Positions 1-13,541 of a DNA stretch of 64,000 nt are shown in pieces. The notes under the pieces are model-generated. The model had not been told where the DNA came from. It saw only the letters and a program-made list of their open reading frames with translations, and ran no database searches. Every line of letters starts with the position of its first letter. Position 1 is the stretch's first letter. This stretch comes from Prinia subflava (Eukaryota; Chordata; Aves; Passeriformes; Cisticolidae): the NCBI RefSeq assembly GCF_021018805.1, contig NC_086248.1:25986922-26050921 (forward strand). The letters run 5' to 3'. The position numbers and the translations under genes are program-made.

Positions 1-3000
1 ATAAAGGAATATGATATTTTCTCCTTTCATATCAAGGAAGTATCAAAGAGTTGCAGAGTTGCAGCTGTTCTGCAAATAGTGCGGAACCATAACCCTCTTG
101 TATGCTGGAGGATGCTGTCATCAGCAGTTGCACAGACTCAAAGCATCATCTTTTTTTGCTACTGCAAGCCAACTGTAGACACCAAAGATTCAGATTTCCT
201 ACAGTTTGCTGTGCCAAATCAAGAAAATTTCTAAGAGGGAGTGATTAAGTAAACAAGCAGTTGTTTACTTTTTCGATGTTGATTCTGGTAGTAAGGAATT
301 TAATCCTACTCTGAAATGACTGCACAGCAATCCAACAGAAATGCAGCCTGTCTCAGTAAAGAGCAGCATTACACAATCTCGGGTTAAAGTTGCTGTGTTC
401 AGCCACAGAACACCAATGTTATTGTCCATGATGATGATATGTAATGCCCTGAACATTCAGGAGGTATTTTCCACTGATTTCAGGAGACCCAGGATTTTAG
501 CCAAGAGCTGTAGCTTCACACAAAGCAATTGTCTCTCTTTAAAAGTACAACATGTCTCAAAGAAAGTGACTGTAGCTCACAGAAAAAACATTGAAAGGGT
601 TTTTTTGAGGTTGCCTAATAAAATCTTCACCTGGCACAGGGCCAATTAAATCAGGTGGCCGAGAATCTTGTCCATTAAAACATTGAATGTTTCCAAAGGT
701 AGAGGCTTCCTAATCAGTCTGGATAGATTTAAAACAGCTTATTTCAGAGTTTATGTACCCTCATAGTAAAAAAAAAAAAAAAAATTCAAGCTGTCAGATC
801 AACATTTTCAGCCTCCAGGAGCTATCCTCAGCAGCAACACCAGCCCACCAGAGGTGCCCACAAGTAGATACAGCTTCTAGAAAATATCCCTTGGTGTTTA
901 AGCCTGGAAACCACTATGACAACTGCTAGTTAGTTTTCTGCAATATCAACCTCCAAATGACTCGGTTAATAATGAGGAATAGGGAATTAAGGTAGATACT
1001 CATGATGCTGGAAAATTCTTTCATGTTGTCAGCATATTTTTTTATCATTTATGATAGCATTACAGCAAAAATTTTAAAACTCAATGAAAAAGAAAAAACA
1101 ACCTCTTTTGAAAACTGCTACTTTTTTCTCTCCCTCATTTTATCATAGTCATGATTTCTGAGAGATTCAGATGATTTTATAAAGTTAAAAAAATTTAAAT
1201 ATTGAAAGCAAACTATCAGTGTTTCTATGTGCCTTCCGGAACAGAAATTCAAGAACATGAATGCATTCGCTGCATAAAGAAAGTTTTTTATCATTCATAT
1301 TTTTCGGTTGATGCTTTATATATGACATCTGGGGAAAGTCCATTCTCTCTGACACTGGTTGGACCAAATGTCTCTTGAAATCATTAAGTAATGATATACA
1401 CATAAAGTATGATTGTATTTAAAGGTAAAATCTTGGAGACAAGGAAGACTATTGAAAAAGCCTTTTAAGGATTTCCTAAGCCAGGAATATTTTTAGGTAC
1501 TCATTTAAAGGCCAAAAAGGATAATTTTGTGCTACAATGTAATTTGCTGCAGAACAGCTCTGAAAACAGAGCTATTTATCTGTTTTGGTGTGACATAGTG
1601 CTGAACTAAAAATCCCTGCTGAGAACTAGACTTCTTTAGCTGGATCACCACTCTCCATGAATGCACACAAGTGTCTGCAGCAGTGCCTGGTCCCAGCCAG
1701 CCAGCTCAGGTTGTGAGAAGTGTGAGCTACATTTTCTGTGAAACGAGCAATGCAAACAGATCATAAGAAACTTTTCCTTGCTTATGTTGCATTGAAATTT
1801 GCGGGATTGTGGTTGGGAAATGTAGAGCTGATGGCTGGAAGACCTCTGTATCTGTCATTATCACAAAATTATAGAAAGAGCAAGCAGAGTTTGCTATTTC
1901 CTTTGGTAGCGTTTCATTTTCTGTAAATAAATGAGAACTATACTTGGCCCACTACTGAAACATTAATAGCATCTGAAGGGTGAAAAAACCCTCCATCACA
2001 GTCCTAAATCACTATATAGAAAGTTTCTTGTTAAGAGTCTCTAAAATATGGGGAGAGATCAAGAACATCTTATTTGGCCACTGAGCCCACATAACTCCCG
2101 TTTGCTTGAATGCACAGATTGTTTGCTGTGTACCCAAGACACAATAGAAAGCTGTGCCATTACAGCTCATTAGTGAATTGAACAAGGAAGTCAATATTGC
2201 AATTTGCCCATCCCTTAGTGAATTATTCTCATACGATTACAGTACTGCCTCCCACAGTTTTGACCCTATCATGACCCTTGCTGGGAGAACACTGACACTG
2301 GAATTTTAAAAAGCTTTTGCCAGGATATGATTTAGTTGTAGGATGAGGAAGTTTTATATTCTAGTGCTACAAAAGCTGACTTCCAGCTTGTGTGGACTGC
2401 ATTGCTGTCTAATTTGCACTTCCTGCATGGATGAAAGCACTTGGCCTTCAGTCTCAGATCTCCCAGTCTACCTGTGAGTGCACACAGAGAAGAGCAATGC
2501 ACACCTCGCAGCATCTTTTTGCTGTAGTTCATGATTAGGTGGAAATCAAGTAATGTCTGAAGGCCTATTTTTCATCATTCTTTTGACAGTCTGGGGAAAC
2601 ATCTACCTTAGCTGTGGAGCCTTCAGAACAATTCAATTCCTCCTGAGTCATTTCTCTGTTTTTCAGTAACTGGACAAAAACAAAATAAAATTTCAAGACC
2701 TCAATGTACACAAACCATATTAACAATAGAATTGTATATAACACTGGTATAACTTGATGACATCAACACAGTAGCAAGAATCAGTGACAATAGGGCAAGA
2801 CTCACTGTTGATTGCACGGAAGGTACTGACTTGCAAAGCACAAAAAATTTACTATTAGTGCTTAGAAAGTGCTTGGAGGCTATTCAATAATTTGAAGAAA
2901 ATAAATTTCATGAATAAATTTAAGGTGCTGTAAAGATCTTAGCACAGATTTACAACCATTGATAAAGATATCATTCTTCTTGAAGTCAACTTACTGGTAA

Positions 3001-3952
3001 TTTATGCATAGTGTATGTCAAAATGAAAATTTACATTTAGAAAGACTGAATGTTTTGTAACAATCAAATAAATAGACTCTCCATATGGCTAAGAATCTAT
3101 GGAAAAAAATTAGAAACCCTTTTATTTTCTATAGATGTGTCTACTCCAATAAGGATGAAGAAATGAAGAAAAACTGTACCTGCGAAAAATCAAAAAAGAC
3201 AAATCTCAAAGCTCAAAACAGATTTTTTCTTCCTATGCATCTAATTCTGGACAAAATGAATTGGCATTTAATTATTTTTTCTTTTTTGTATTTAATAATA
3301 ATTACTCTTGAGATATCTTCATGTTATCCTTGTAACCTCAGAGGTGTGCACAGCATGAACAACAGGCATGAACTGTGCAGAATTTTTCTGTGCTTCTCTA
3401 TTCACATTGTTGGGCTCCTCATGAACTCTGAATCTAGGCAAGTCTAAATTTACAGGAACTAAATTTTTCCTTCTCCTTTTCCTCTGATTTCACTTTAAAA
3501 GAGTGGAGATTCTACCTGTATTTTTGAGAATGTAGTGCTAATGATAAAATTATCATTTTACAATGGACTCCCCACAAACGGTCTTTTGCATCCTATGCAG
3601 CAGCACTTAAAATTAAAATGGGCACAGGAGTGTCCAAAATTACTTCATACTCAAGAAAGCAACATGCTGTGTTATGCATTTCTTCCTAATGGTAGAAATG
3701 GTCACTGAAAAAGGAGGAAAAAAGATATGGTAAATTTTTTCCTGTGGTTCCACTGCAACCTGCTTTCTGTGTATTATGTTCATTTGAGATAATAGTTTGT
3801 GAGCAGATACCTTGTTCACCTTAATAGTAAAAACTAGATGCAGAAAGGAATATTTTCCATAGGGTCTTGTCCTAACATAAGCATAAACATGAACAAGTCC
3901 TTACTCTTTGTTTAGTGGATCAAAAATTGCATCCTAATAGAGACCAGATAGA
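1..3952. other. unique AT-rich DNA, no gene seen
   Basis: I see no gene here. Open frames are short (at most about 120 codons, 3,085-3,447 plus) and resemble no family I know. The only simple repeat of note is a run of 17 A at 768-784. It is not preceded by anything I recognise as a retrocopy. The interval ends at the target-site duplication of the solo LTR. Confidence 0.6.
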
Positions 3953-3958
3953 AATATC
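3953..3958. repeat. 6-bp target-site duplication, left copy
   Basis: AATATC lies directly before the LTR start and is repeated exactly after its end at 4,378-4,383. This fixes both LTR boundaries. Confidence 0.9.
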
Positions 3959-4227
3959 TGTGGGATTGCATTTTATGGAAATGGTTTGCTCTGGCTCACC
4001 CCTGGAAAATGTATGGTTTATCCCAAGTCTGTACCCTCCCTGCAGTATCCTGTATCTGTAACCTCATTGGCTGGAGAATGTTACCGCGCCCCTTTGAACC
4101 TCTGTGATAAGAATGCTAAGGCAGAAGGCTCTGCCCTCTTTGCCCCCCTTCCCCTGGAGGCCTCCGGATGCTCCCCTTCCCTCTTCCCCTTCCCCTTCCC
4201 CCCCTTCCCTTCCCCTCTCCCTCAGTG

Positions 4228-4233
4228 AATAAA
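4228..4233 (+). terminator. LTR polyadenylation signal AATAAA
   Basis: AATAAA lies just after the pyrimidine tract of the LTR. The same position is kept in both LTRs of the element at 49-52 kb (TTTATT on the plus strand). It marks the R region of the LTR and its plus-strand sense. Confidence 0.75.
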
Positions 4234-4302
4234 CCCTCACCTCATCAGCACCCCACCGGCGTCTGAGTCTCTTTGCCTGCCAGCACGGGAACACCCACGA
4301 CC

Positions 4303-4366
4303 TTAAGACCCCGGGGGTCTCCCGGGGGTCTCCCGGGGGACCCCCCCGGGGGACCCCCCAAAATTT
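4303..4366. repeat. GC palindromic repeat at the U5 end of the solo LTR
   Basis: Three units built around CCCGGGGGTCTC are followed by inverted units of the form GGGGGACCCCC, giving a dense set of overlapping hairpins. The two related LTRs at 49.2 and 51.7 kb have only one short version of this palindrome. The expansion is therefore specific to this copy. Confidence 0.7.
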
Positions 4367-4377
4367 AAACCACAACA

Positions 4378-4383
4378 AATATC
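4378..4383. repeat. 6-bp target-site duplication, right copy
   Basis: AATATC follows the terminal CA of the LTR and matches the copy at 3,953-3,958 exactly. Confidence 0.9.
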
Positions 4384-7300
4384 CATTGTACTGCCAAGTT
4401 GCACAAGTATATTGAAGCGGAATAAAAAAAATTATCAATCTTCATAATTTTTGAGATTGCTCTAATACAGAGAGAACAAATCAACTGCTGCTGAAAGCAG
4501 GTCTATGTCTTCCTGATTTGGTTAGGATTAAAACTGAACTTTTTCTCTTTAAAAAATTGAACTTTTCATGACCAAACTTTAAATCTGAGCCCAACCTAGT
4601 TCTCCTATTAATATAAGATGACAGATGTCAGTTATGTTTATGAGCAGGAAACATATTTTGAGAAATATTTTTTGTCTTACCTGAAGAATTTCCCCTTAAC
4701 CAAAATTCTCAAGATTGTGAAATGATGGAAAAAATTATAAATTACATTTGACAGCAAGGGCATAAAGAAGGCATATAATCACGTAGCATGCTATTTTTTT
4801 CATATATATATTCCAGAAATAGGCATCTGAAATTTTACTCAGTTGTGTGGCCTCCAAACTCAACAACCTATGTTTGTGTTAGCCATGTGTAGTTAAAAGT
4901 TATCATTTTTTCTGGCCTTTGCTGGGTAGGTTGCAAACATATGGCAATTTGCTGTGATATAATTGCCCACATAAAACAAGAGCTGGTGTAATAAAAATTG
5001 GTACTGTACAATGTTCTCTAAAGACAGGCACAATCACTACAACAATAATGATGAATAACAGAACATTGTATTAACTGAAGGAATTTCACCTGTTTATGCT
5101 GAATCATGGTAACCTTGGTACAGGGAACATAACCACATTTTCCTTCTTTTTAAACTGCTCTGGGAAGATAAACATGTGAAAAAAGACCAAAGCAAAACAA
5201 ACAAAAGGAAAATAATTGCATGATATTAACAAATAAAATGTCAGTTCTCTGACAGGAAAACACCCCTCTGCTAAAATGTTGGGGTTCAATAACACAAAGG
5301 CTTTTATACTTGAACAATAACATCTGTCTTTTCCCTTAGCTTTGACCACTGCCAAGTGTTTCTGAAGCTAAGTCCTCAATAAACTGTCCTTCTGAGCTAC
5401 TTGAGCAAAGACAAAACAATAACTTAATGCCAGTGTAAATTTTTCTTGCCATTTTTGAGAGCAAGCAGCACCAACAAGAGAGGAAAGAAAATGGACTTTT
5501 TTCTGCTGCAAGATGCATTATCTAGAGTAACAAAAGGATTTAACTCTAGTCACAAAAGGATTAATTACTAATTATCATCCATGTTTGGATGAATGCACAT
5601 GTCCTGATGTGGTCAAGTAGATGCAGAGGGCTGCTGTGCTCTCACTCTCTGGAAATGCTTAGGGCACTAAACTGGCTCGTTGTCTCTCCTGATGCTCTGC
5701 CCTATGTGTGTTCCATCAGCCTGGAAGCAAAGGTGTGTGCTGGTCTGAGAGGGCTGCTGCAGAATGCTGCCTGCCAAGCACATTACAATCCTTTACATTT
5801 CCCTTTTTATATTCCAATACTAATTTGAAAATATATATTAAAAATAAAAAGGCGATGTGGCTTGGTGCTCTTTAATACTGGGATTTAGGAATGAGCTGAT
5901 CCATAAAGAATATTAACATATTTCTTGCTTGTTTATAGCTCATGGCCATCAAGAGCCAGAACTGTCAGTGTGCTACTATGCATGATCGGTCTGTGGAAGA
6001 ACAGATGAACTGTGGTCTTTACTGCATTATTATTTCCTGTTTTTTATTCAGTATGGTGTTCCTAAGGAAGTCTGAATACACTGTTTTTGTTTGATATTCC
6101 TCTGTATACAAAATCAGTAAGAGTTTATTTGCATGGCATTCATCTCTGATTTTATTGTCTGTAGATATCAGACAGAGGACAGTCAAGCTTAAACATGTTT
6201 GAAATACTTATTAAAGTTCTATAACCGGTCATGCTCTTGGTATTTCTTCTTATTAAAGAATCTTACATTCATGTAATTAGCTATATGGCTCAAGTAACAC
6301 TTAGAAGGAGCAGTTATTCCTGTATCATATTTAATGGAGATTTTTTCTAGCATTTGTGTCAACACCCTGTGTTGTTCTAGAGTTGTGTTAACTAGGGAGC
6401 ACATTTCTACATAAACCTACACACAGAGGCACAAACTGAAGGCAACACAAGCTAAAGAAATGTAAATCTTTTGACTCTCTCCTAAACCACACAGTTCTCT
6501 GAATGGAGAAAAATAAGTAATGTTGTTGCAAAGTTTTATTCTAGGTACTGCAATGTTGAGTATGAAGGATACTGTGCTAAAATTAGCAAACAAGATTTTA
6601 GGCTTCTAGGAAAAAAAATGTACCAAAATGAAGGCAGCAATACATTTCCAGACAACAGGCAGTTTGCCATCTGAATCACTCTTGAAGAATGTGGTTACAC
6701 ACTCTTTTCCTGGGTAGAAAAGCTGGCTCAATATTTTTCTCTCTTTCATGACAGTGAGTGATGCAGACCTGATTTTCACCCTCTACCACACCAAAGCACA
6801 CTCTTCACCCACCCATGATGAGTAAACTGTGGAATATTGATGGGAATGAGAACCAGTGCTTTTCCTACAATGTAGGCAAATTTCCTACAGTATAGGCAGA
6901 TAAAATATATTGTCAAACTACCAATTTATTTTCAGCTTGATTATGCAAATAAGATTTGGTGTGGCTGTGTGATGCAAACCACGTAGTCTGATTCACCTGG
7001 CTAAAGCTACAAAAGAGTAAAACAGCAACAGGACAGGGTTACCAGCTAAGGGACTGCAGTTGTATCTACAAAGAACATTACTTCCCTGTAGTTCTTGCAT
7101 TTCCAGTTCTGAGGACCTAGCCTGAAGTCCTGTGAGTGCCTTCAGTTCTGGTTTTGACAAGACAGTCAATCCAGTGTTAAGTTTGCAAGGGCCAAACTGA
7201 AATATCGTATCCATATATGCAAGGGTCAGCCAGGTGTAACTTCATTGAACAGAAATCCCTGGCTATGTGTGACATTTTATTGTCACACATTTCTGCTGTG

Positions 7301-10047
7301 AATGATCTGCTAAGTGAGTGGTACAGCTATAAGTGATTCAGGTGAGATTCAGCTCAACTGTCCTAACAGTCTTCCCTCTCTTCTCTTTTTAATCAGTGGG
7401 GAGGTAAGGCCATCCAAAGAAGTTACCCATTTAATCAAATCTTAAATGCAATTTACAGTGAGATTGACTCACAATGACTGTTACTCTAATGACAGCCTAG
7501 GCAGAAATCTCAGGTGTAAACATCTATGTTATAGGTGTCTTTTCCACTGCAGCCTACTCACACTGGAAGTTTTGTGGTATGAATGGCAACATTCTCATTT
7601 ACAATTCTCCTTTAACAGTCTCAGGATGATTATTTAAAGAAATTAATTTAAAAATTAAAGTTTTGGTCCAGAATTGTAAATTGGCAACTTGATTGCCAGG
7701 CCACATAAGGATTTTTTTTTAATAGGCCTGTTTGAATTTGAAATAAAATAATTATTAAAAGAAGCCTCACTATGCTTTTCAAATTTGAAAAGTGAGATTT
7801 GTGGAACCATTGTGACATTTCATAATTTTTATTTCTAAGCATAGGACCAATTTGAAAAATACTTTCTACTCTTCTAAAACAGCATTTTCAGAAAAATAAG
7901 CCATCCTGCCCATAAAAACCAAGTAGAACTGCAGAAACAAACAGGCTGTCCTCCCTCTGTCACCTCCTGATGAAAAATGGTTCTCTAGTTCTATCACAAC
8001 ACAAATAATAAAACACATGCAATAATAATACTTATAAAAAAGCATGCTTCCCTTGGCTTTATGGTCTTACACAACCCAAATAATTTTGGTGCTTATGTCT
8101 AGATAGTTACTAAGCAGGCAGTTATTTAATTGAAAGTTTGGGAGCTATTTGATTTCCAAATGTTAATGGATGATTAAAGGCCATTATTCTTTTTCTCTGG
8201 ATTATTTAAGTTTGTACTATCTCTTTATCGATTTCTTTAGCATTTATCAGGTATTTCTACTGCTTGCTTCCAGACACATTCAGAATAAAAAACCCTTATA
8301 GTTTAATTATTTATTACTTTCATTAAAGCAATCTAGTGATAACTGTATCAAGTCTGGTATTTTGGACAGCTTTGATGTCACATTTAAATATATCTGGAAA
8401 GAAAATCATTAAGATCAAAGCACTGAGCTAATCAGTTTTCATTACATACAAGAAGAATTGAACAGACAACAGTAGTCACTAGCATTACTTTGCCAAACCA
8501 CATCCAAATTAGCAACACACAAAAAACCTTTTCCCACCAGATCTTAATCCAAATACATTCATAGTGAAAATTCTGTACAAATTATTCCACCTGTAACCTC
8601 AGAGAAGCTTCTGAAAGCAGTGCCTGAAACTCCAGTAGTTTAGAAAGTCTTTCATCTCAGCCAGTTTTGGGGTTAGCTCAGCAGACGCAGCTCCTGCCAC
8701 ATCAAGACAAAGACCCTCTCTCCTGGCTGCCCGTCTGTACTGCATGCTCAGGCTGCTCCAGCCCCTGCAAGTGAGGAGAGGAATCACTGCATTTTGCAGG
8801 CTCCACTCTAAGCTTGCAGTAGGTGGTAAACTATGGCAGCTGCTGTAGTTGTGGACTAAAAACTTAACTGCACAGTCTAAATATCAACTGAGAAGGAAAA
8901 AGCCAGGATTGAGTGGACACTGGAGCTGTATGCTTTGGAATAGTTACTGTTTTTCTTTTTCTCTGGTGAGCTTTGAAAATCTGTATGAGATGACAAATCA
9001 CAGCCTTCAAAGCCCACAGAGCTCAGAAACTAGACCTGGGTATAACAAAAGGGTTTGGTCTACCCGAGCAGAGCAAAAGATCTTGTTGCACATTGTGGCT
9101 CACCTCACTTAACTTGCGTCACCTGTAAAATTGTAGCTTTCCTACCTGAAAAATGTAATCAAAGTTGTCCTAGAAAATACTGGTTTGAGGTCCATAACTG
9201 CTATATTTTTAAGGCCATAAGTATACCACTATTTATTTGCTTGTTGGATTTTTTTCCTCCTTGTGTTTACAAAAAGAAGGGCAAATTAATAAATAAGATT
9301 GATGAAATTGTTGTCTGGGAGTCCTATTTATGTGAAATTTCTCACATCTGCACTTCTACTATGATAATTCATGTCCATATTGGCATATTCGAGTGAATGT
9401 GTAATAGTGGAAGCATGTGCCGATTTGTGTGCCTCATATCACAGAGCTACAGAACCAAGGTAGATCCTGGCATGAACAGCAGGAGAGGTGCAGAGTTCTT
9501 TAGTGTGGTGCAAACTTCCATGTGTTTCTAAACTAAATAACTTATTTCTGATCATTTTGATGTGACCAATAAAATTTTGTGAAATACCTTTGGAAAAGAA
9601 TCAGAATTTTAGTTTGAGAGTTTCTTTCTAAGACTGTAAAAGCACATCAAAATAGTAGCTTGTATTTATTTATGTGCAAGAATAAAAGTCAGTCTATCTT
9701 TGCTCACAGTGACAGTTTCCACAAAAGAAGTCATATTTGTATGGGAGAGAAATGAAGACTCTTGGAGTGGAAGAGGGGTAGAGGACACAGTCAGGTTGTC
9801 AGTACCTGTGTCTCCCTTCAAATGGGAGTCCTTTCACGGGACTATCCTGTACAAAGCTGAACACAGGAATAATAGCAGGAGGTCACAGAAGTTAATGGAG
9901 TTCCCAGATGAGGAGTTTCCATTGTAGCAGTGTTGAGAAAATGTGTCTATAATTTCCCTAGATCTTCTTACAGGCTTGCTTCAGTGAACCCAACACGAAA
10001 AGCAGCAGCTAGCTCAGACCGTTTCAGCAACATGGGTAATCCCTTCC
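4384..10047. other. unique AT-rich DNA, no gene seen
   Basis: Nothing here looks like a gene. Open frames are short and match no known protein. At about 6,940-6,960 there is an octamer ATGCAAAT inside an A/T-rich stretch, which is the POU-factor consensus, but one such site is expected by chance in this length. I see no tandem repeat of note and no clear mobile element. Confidence 0.55.
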
Positions 10048-10712
10048 CACAGAATCACAGAATGGGTAAGGCTAGAAGGGAACACAGGGTCATCTGTTCC
10101 AACCTCGCTGCTCAAGCAGGGGCATCTTAGAGCACATGGCACAGGACTAGATCTAGAAGATTTTGGGTGAGGGAAACTCCACAACCTCCCTTGACAATCT
10201 GTTCTACTGCTCGGTCACCTGCACAGTAAAAAGTTCTTCCTCATATTCAAGTGGAACTTCCTGTGCATCAGTTTCTGCCCTTTGCCTCTTGTTCTATTGC
10301 TTGGCACCACCAAGAAGGACCTGATACATCTCCTTGGCCCCTCCTTTAGATACTCGTACACATTGATGATTTTCTCTCTCAGTCATCTCTTCTCAAGGCT
10401 CAACAGTTCCAGCTCCCTCAGTCTATTCTCACAAGAGAGATGCTCCTCTCTCTCAATCATCTTTATAGTCTCTTCTGGTCCTGCCTCAGGAGCTCCATGT
10501 CTTTCCCATCCTGAGGAGCCCAGAATTGGACACAGCACTCCAGATGTGGCCTCACCGGGGCTGAGCAGAGGGACAGGGTCACTCTTCCTAATGCACCTTT
10601 CTTTGTCCCCAGGGCACACTGCTGCTTCATGGACAACTTGCTGTCCAAGAGGACCCCCAGTCCTTCCCTGCAGAGCTGCTTTCCATCACTTTGGCCCCCA
10701 GTCCCCACCCCC
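10048..10712 (-). mobile_element. CR1 LINE fragment, 5'-truncated
   Basis: On the minus strand this is the 3' part of a CR1 retrotransposon. It covers the C-terminal end of the reverse-transcriptase open frame followed by the 3' untranslated region. Minus-strand reading shows diagnostic CR1 wording (residue strings such as VRPHLECCVQFWAPQ near 10,530), then the motif around EHLSCENRLRELELLSLEKR. The frame is broken by shifts and stops, so it is not functional. The 3' end, at the low-coordinate side, carries two AGAATCACAGAAT-type octamers (10,051-10,064), the CR1 terminal repeat read in reverse. The endonuclease and polymerase core are absent. CR1 copies lack obvious target-site duplications, and none is seen. 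Confidence 0.9.
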
Positions 10713-13244
10713 TTTTGAACGCTCCTGCTCCCTGTTTGAAAGCACTGCAAGCACACAGTCTAAAGTGCCAATCTGATATAGTCTCTGCTCACTCTATACT
10801 GTTTGTAAAGCATGATGACAGGTTAGTTTTATATCAGCAGACCTCATGCCAGACCAGGGGTTGCTGCTGTATTCCAGATCAGTAATTGTTTATCCTCCCA
10901 GCAGGTGTAAAAGCATAAAGCTGAAATAAATGCCATGACACACATTCTGGTTCACTCAGCAGATACATGATGAAGGGGCTCAGACATGTCCTGCTGCAAT
11001 CTGGCAGTGCACAGGTCTGATACTGATCATGGACTCATAGTCTTTGAGGCATCAGGGCTTGTGTGGCTGGCCCCACAGCAAAAGCTGGAGAAAGGTGATT
11101 CTGTGGAAGAAAATCATCCAGTTGAAGCTTGAAGTCTCACATTTGATACTTGTGTATATCTAAGAAGCACATGGACTTAGGGCACAATAGGAATTGCTAA
11201 ATAATGCCACAAGTTTCAAAGTAAGGGTGCTTTGTCATGGATTTAAAAGACCTGTTCCTTCCTAATGCAAATACTCACTCGTTGGATTACTCAGAAACAG
11301 ATCTGGGGAGTGCAGAGAAACATTCTGCTGTGGCAACATGGTGTTCAAACTTGGAGAAATATTTAAAGGTATTGACAGAGTTTGCACTCTGCTTTCCCTC
11401 CTGTTTGATAATCTCTCTCGTTATACAGAAACTTTGCCAAGGTTTTATCCAAATTAGAAAACAAGTTCTAAAAACAACTATAAAGGCTTTTGGGAAATCA
11501 GATTCTGAGACAGAATCCAGCTCTACAGCTGAGTTGTAACAAAAAAAGTGTTTCTGTATATTCAAAAATATTCTTCAAGGGAAACTGTAGGCTACATATG
11601 CTCATCTCAAAACTATGATGGAGTCGGACACGGGGATATCCTTCTAATCAACCTCACTGGTTCTCCTCCTACTCTTTGTGACCTTTCAGAAGAGTGTCTG
11701 TGTAGACAGAAAAAAATAGCTTCTCGTTCTTCTGTGGAATATTTCAAAGCCATCAGTATTTTCTACTGAAGACCATGAACATATTGTGCTAGTATCATTT
11801 TTGGACATCATCAAAATTTATTAAAGCTTAGTTAGATCTGATTGTCTCATCCTACTACTTTAGCAAGTACTTAATATTTGCCATTAGAACAACTATCTTA
11901 TTGGTGCCTCCAGCAGGGCAATGGGAACTTATTAGTTTCTGTGCTTTGGATTTGCTTTCAAGGTCTAATTTTTGATAATTTCATTATGCCAGTAAGTAAA
12001 AAATATTTTTAAGATTTATCCTGCTTTTTATTTTCTTCTGAAAATCATCTGCCAACAATGATTTATGTAATGGATTTTTGAAACTGTCAAATTTGAATAT
12101 CAATGTCAAATGTCCAATCTTGTAGTTTCCAAAATGATCTCCTCTTTTTCTACTGCATAATTATTATCTGATAATTTTTTTACATGGATAAATAAAGCCA
12201 CTTTGCTAAAATGTGCTGTTTTACTTATAGATAATATTTTCTCTTATTTGGTATTTTATAAAGTTTCACCATTTTTACCCTCTCAGATACATTTTTAAGT
12301 TATCAGATGTCCTAAAATTCTCTATGTTTTATTATAGCATACAGTATTCAGCACTTTAAATAACAAGCAGTTGAAGTAACACGTCTAATTACTTTTGTAT
12401 TCATGGAAAATGATTGTTGAATATTTGCCTATTCATATACATGAAGAAAAAAGTTACCATTTAATTTTAGCATCATGATAGATTAGAAATCTTGTCCATC
12501 TTGAAATGCAAAATAGCAAAGAGATTACTTGGCACCTTTTTCTCTTTTCTTTTTGTTTTGTGGTAGATTCGGTGCATAACTTTTTTTTAAGCTTGACAGA
12601 TGTTTGCAACATTTTAAAATGAAATTCTGTTTCTAAGGTTCTAAATTAAAATAAAAATAAAAAAACCCAACCCAAACCAAACAAAAAAACCCAAACAAAC
12701 AACAAAAAACCACCCCCAAAAAACCCACCCCAAAATTCTTAAGGCTTTTGCTCACTGTGATTGAGGGTGCCATTGATTTTTTTACTGACTATAGACTACA
12801 GGGACATTTGAAAAATAGGAATCATTCAGTTACTAATATGATGGTGTATTAATGCTTAGATGAACTTTTCAGGAAAAAATAAGGATTGGCCATAAAAAAA
12901 TTTTAACTGCCAATTCCTGCTCCTTCAGGCTGCTGTGCACAGCTGCAACCTGTTCACATGAAAACATCTCCAGGTCCATTTCTTCTATTCTTTAATATCA
13001 AATCTACATCATGTCTCATTTTATGTTCATCTTTCACCTGATTAGCTTAACATTTTACCAAACAACAACTTCCCCAACAAAAACTCATAGCACATACATT
13101 CTTATCAGATGTACATCACATATAACATCTGATCTTATACTATTTATGGTCAGTGTTTTCAAAAAGGAGACTGATTATGGCAGCAGTTGGAAAGGAAATG
13201 CCTGAAGTTGCATGCCTGGCTCTTTCTTTTCAGCTGATCTTCCC
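10713..13244. other. unique DNA with a low-complexity A/C tract
   Basis: No gene is recognised. The plus frame at 11,237-11,539 (100 codons) and its minus-strand partner resemble nothing known. The stretch from 11,800 to 12,650 is strongly AT-rich. A tract made only of A and C lies at 12,661-12,735. Confidence 0.55.
12661..12735. repeat. low-complexity A/C tract
   Basis: About 75 consecutive bases are only A or C, with irregular AAACCC/CCCAAA-like spacing and no fixed period. It is simple sequence and not a clean microsatellite. Confidence 0.8.
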
Positions 13245-13536
13245 TACACCTGAACATGGAGAGGCATGGATTTGGTGCACGGGCTGTTCAGCAGATAAGA
13301 AATTGGCTGGATAGATGCAGCCAGGATGTTTTGGTCAATGGATCTGTGTCTACCTGCAGGCATGTCCTTGTGGATGAAAAGCTGGATGTGAGCCAACAGT
13401 GTGTGCTTGCAGCTCAGAAAGCCAACTGTACCCTGGGCTACATCAAAAGGAGTTTGGCCTGCAGGGCAAGGGAAAGGATTCTTCCTCCCTTCTCTGCCCT
13501 TGTGAGATCCCCACCATGAGTGCTGTGTCCAGCTCT

Positions 13537-13541
13537 GGGGT
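13537..13541. repeat. 5-bp target-site duplication, left copy
   Basis: GGGGT precedes the LTR and is repeated exactly at 14,155-14,159. The bases belong to the interrupted CR1. Confidence 0.9.

Larger units (their letters stand above)
3959..4377 (+). mobile_element. solo LTR of a class II (ERVK-like) endogenous retrovirus
   Basis: This 419-bp element starts TGTGGGATTGC and ends CACAACA, so it has the canonical TG...CA ends. It is flanked by the perfect 6-bp direct repeat AATATC (3,953-3,958 and 4,378-4,383). Six-base duplications fit alpha/beta-like (class II) retroviral integrases. It carries an inverted CCAAT box near 4,066, a long pyrimidine tract at about 4,180-4,223 and an AATAAA signal at 4,228-4,233, followed by a plausible R/U5. 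The same LTR, in the opposite orientation, bounds the element at 49-52 kb. No internal retroviral sequence remains, so this is the product of recombination between two LTRs. The U5 end has a GC palindrome expansion that the other copies lack. Confidence 0.92.

Noticed and set aside
6940..6960. POU-octamer ATGCAAAT as a regulatory element
   Set aside because: A single 8-bp site is expected by chance in a window of this size.
10282..10776. 164-codon plus-strand frame
   Set aside because: It lies antisense over the minus-strand CR1 fragment. The repeat explains it.
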